Part shown: piece after piece, positions 63,901-64,000 of the stretch
How the letters are laid out: each line of letters begins with the position of its first letter
Numbering within the stretch: position 1 is the stretch's first letter
Assembly: GCA_027487775.1 (NCBI GenBank)
Contig: JAIYCY010000025.1
Coordinates: 273,692-337,691, forward strand
DNA length: 64,000 bases
Direction: 5' to 3'
Source: Planctomycetaceae bacterium
GTDB lineage: Bacteria; Planctomycetota; Phycisphaerae; Tepidisphaerales; Tepidisphaeraceae
Position numbers and translations under genes: made by a program
The notes under the pieces: generated by a model
What the model was told of the DNA's origin: nothing
What the model saw: only the letters and a program-made list of their open reading frames with translations
The model's database searches: none

Positions 63901-64000
63901 CAGACCGCCGCGCGTCATGGCCATGTCGCGCGTGAACCTGATGGCACGATTGAACCACGATTGAACACGGTGTCGTGCGAACAACACGTCCACGACTCAC

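Overview
This is 64 kb of GC-rich bacterial chromosome, largely ordinary housekeeping and metabolic genes. It most resembles Planctomycetota, probably class Phycisphaerae. That is an inference from three things: a DUF1559-type pseudopilin with an H-x9-DG motif, a glycogen-synthase-like glycosyltransferase, and a set of membrane proteins without clear relatives. No rRNA is present to settle it. GTG and TTG starts are frequent. Many neighbouring genes share ATGA or GTGA overlaps, so translational coupling is common.

Layout. 1-10.6 kb: threonine dehydrogenase (cut by the window edge), a divisome penicillin-binding protein, an FGGY sugar kinase, a DUF1801 protein, a GT87 membrane protein, an ABC-2 type ATPase with a large membrane partner, and YebC. 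10.6-11.1 kb: a gene-free block with a REPIN-like element and a 131-bp tandem duplication. 11.1-17.1 kb: membrane proteins, a ring-cleaving dioxygenase homologue, a deoxyhypusine synthase-family protein, an M14 carboxypeptidase, DUF971 and a small FlgM-like protein. 17.2-21.2 kb: malE-malF-malG, a maltose/maltodextrin importer without its own ATPase. 22.4-32.5 kb: a complete one-direction chemotaxis operon, read as cheA, mcp, cheW, mcp, cheR, cheD, cheY, cheX-like, cheB. 32.7-37 kb: the glycogen-synthase-like enzyme, a GT2 glycosyltransferase and small membrane proteins. 37.0-38.0 kb: a gene-free kilobase with five unrelated 21-bp-period repeat arrays. 38-40.4 kb: a large membrane TPR protein. 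40.5-46.5 kb: an iron/polyamine-type ABC importer operon with a pseudopilin gene inserted and overlapping the binding-protein gene, closed by a strong hairpin terminator. 46.9-57.8 kb: surE, a methyltransferase, rpe, a PQQ-type dehydrogenase, an FAD oxidoreductase, a GNAT protein, an M24 peptidase, a coiled-coil exported protein, argD, an unknown gene and a TIM-barrel isomerase. 57.9-64 kb: dtd, a CPBP membrane protein, tRNA-Leu(UAG), the cdaA-cdaR c-di-AMP pair, yidD, a candidate structured RNA with a terminator, and cysH-cysC.

How the parts work together. The chemotaxis operon holds everything needed for signalling, adaptation and phosphate removal, but no flagellar gene is in view. The FlgM-like protein is the only hint of flagellar control. 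Sulfate assimilation (cysH, cysC), c-di-AMP synthesis and maltose uptake are each present as compact operons.

The most distinctive features are the short tandem repeats (mostly 18, 19 or 21 bp, two to four copies, with a different consensus at each locus), many lying just after stop codons, the pseudopilin inside an ABC importer operon, a CdaA with a changed catalytic motif, and a possible pseudoknotted RNA at 62.3-62.5 kb. I found no CRISPR array, transposase, phage gene or integrase.
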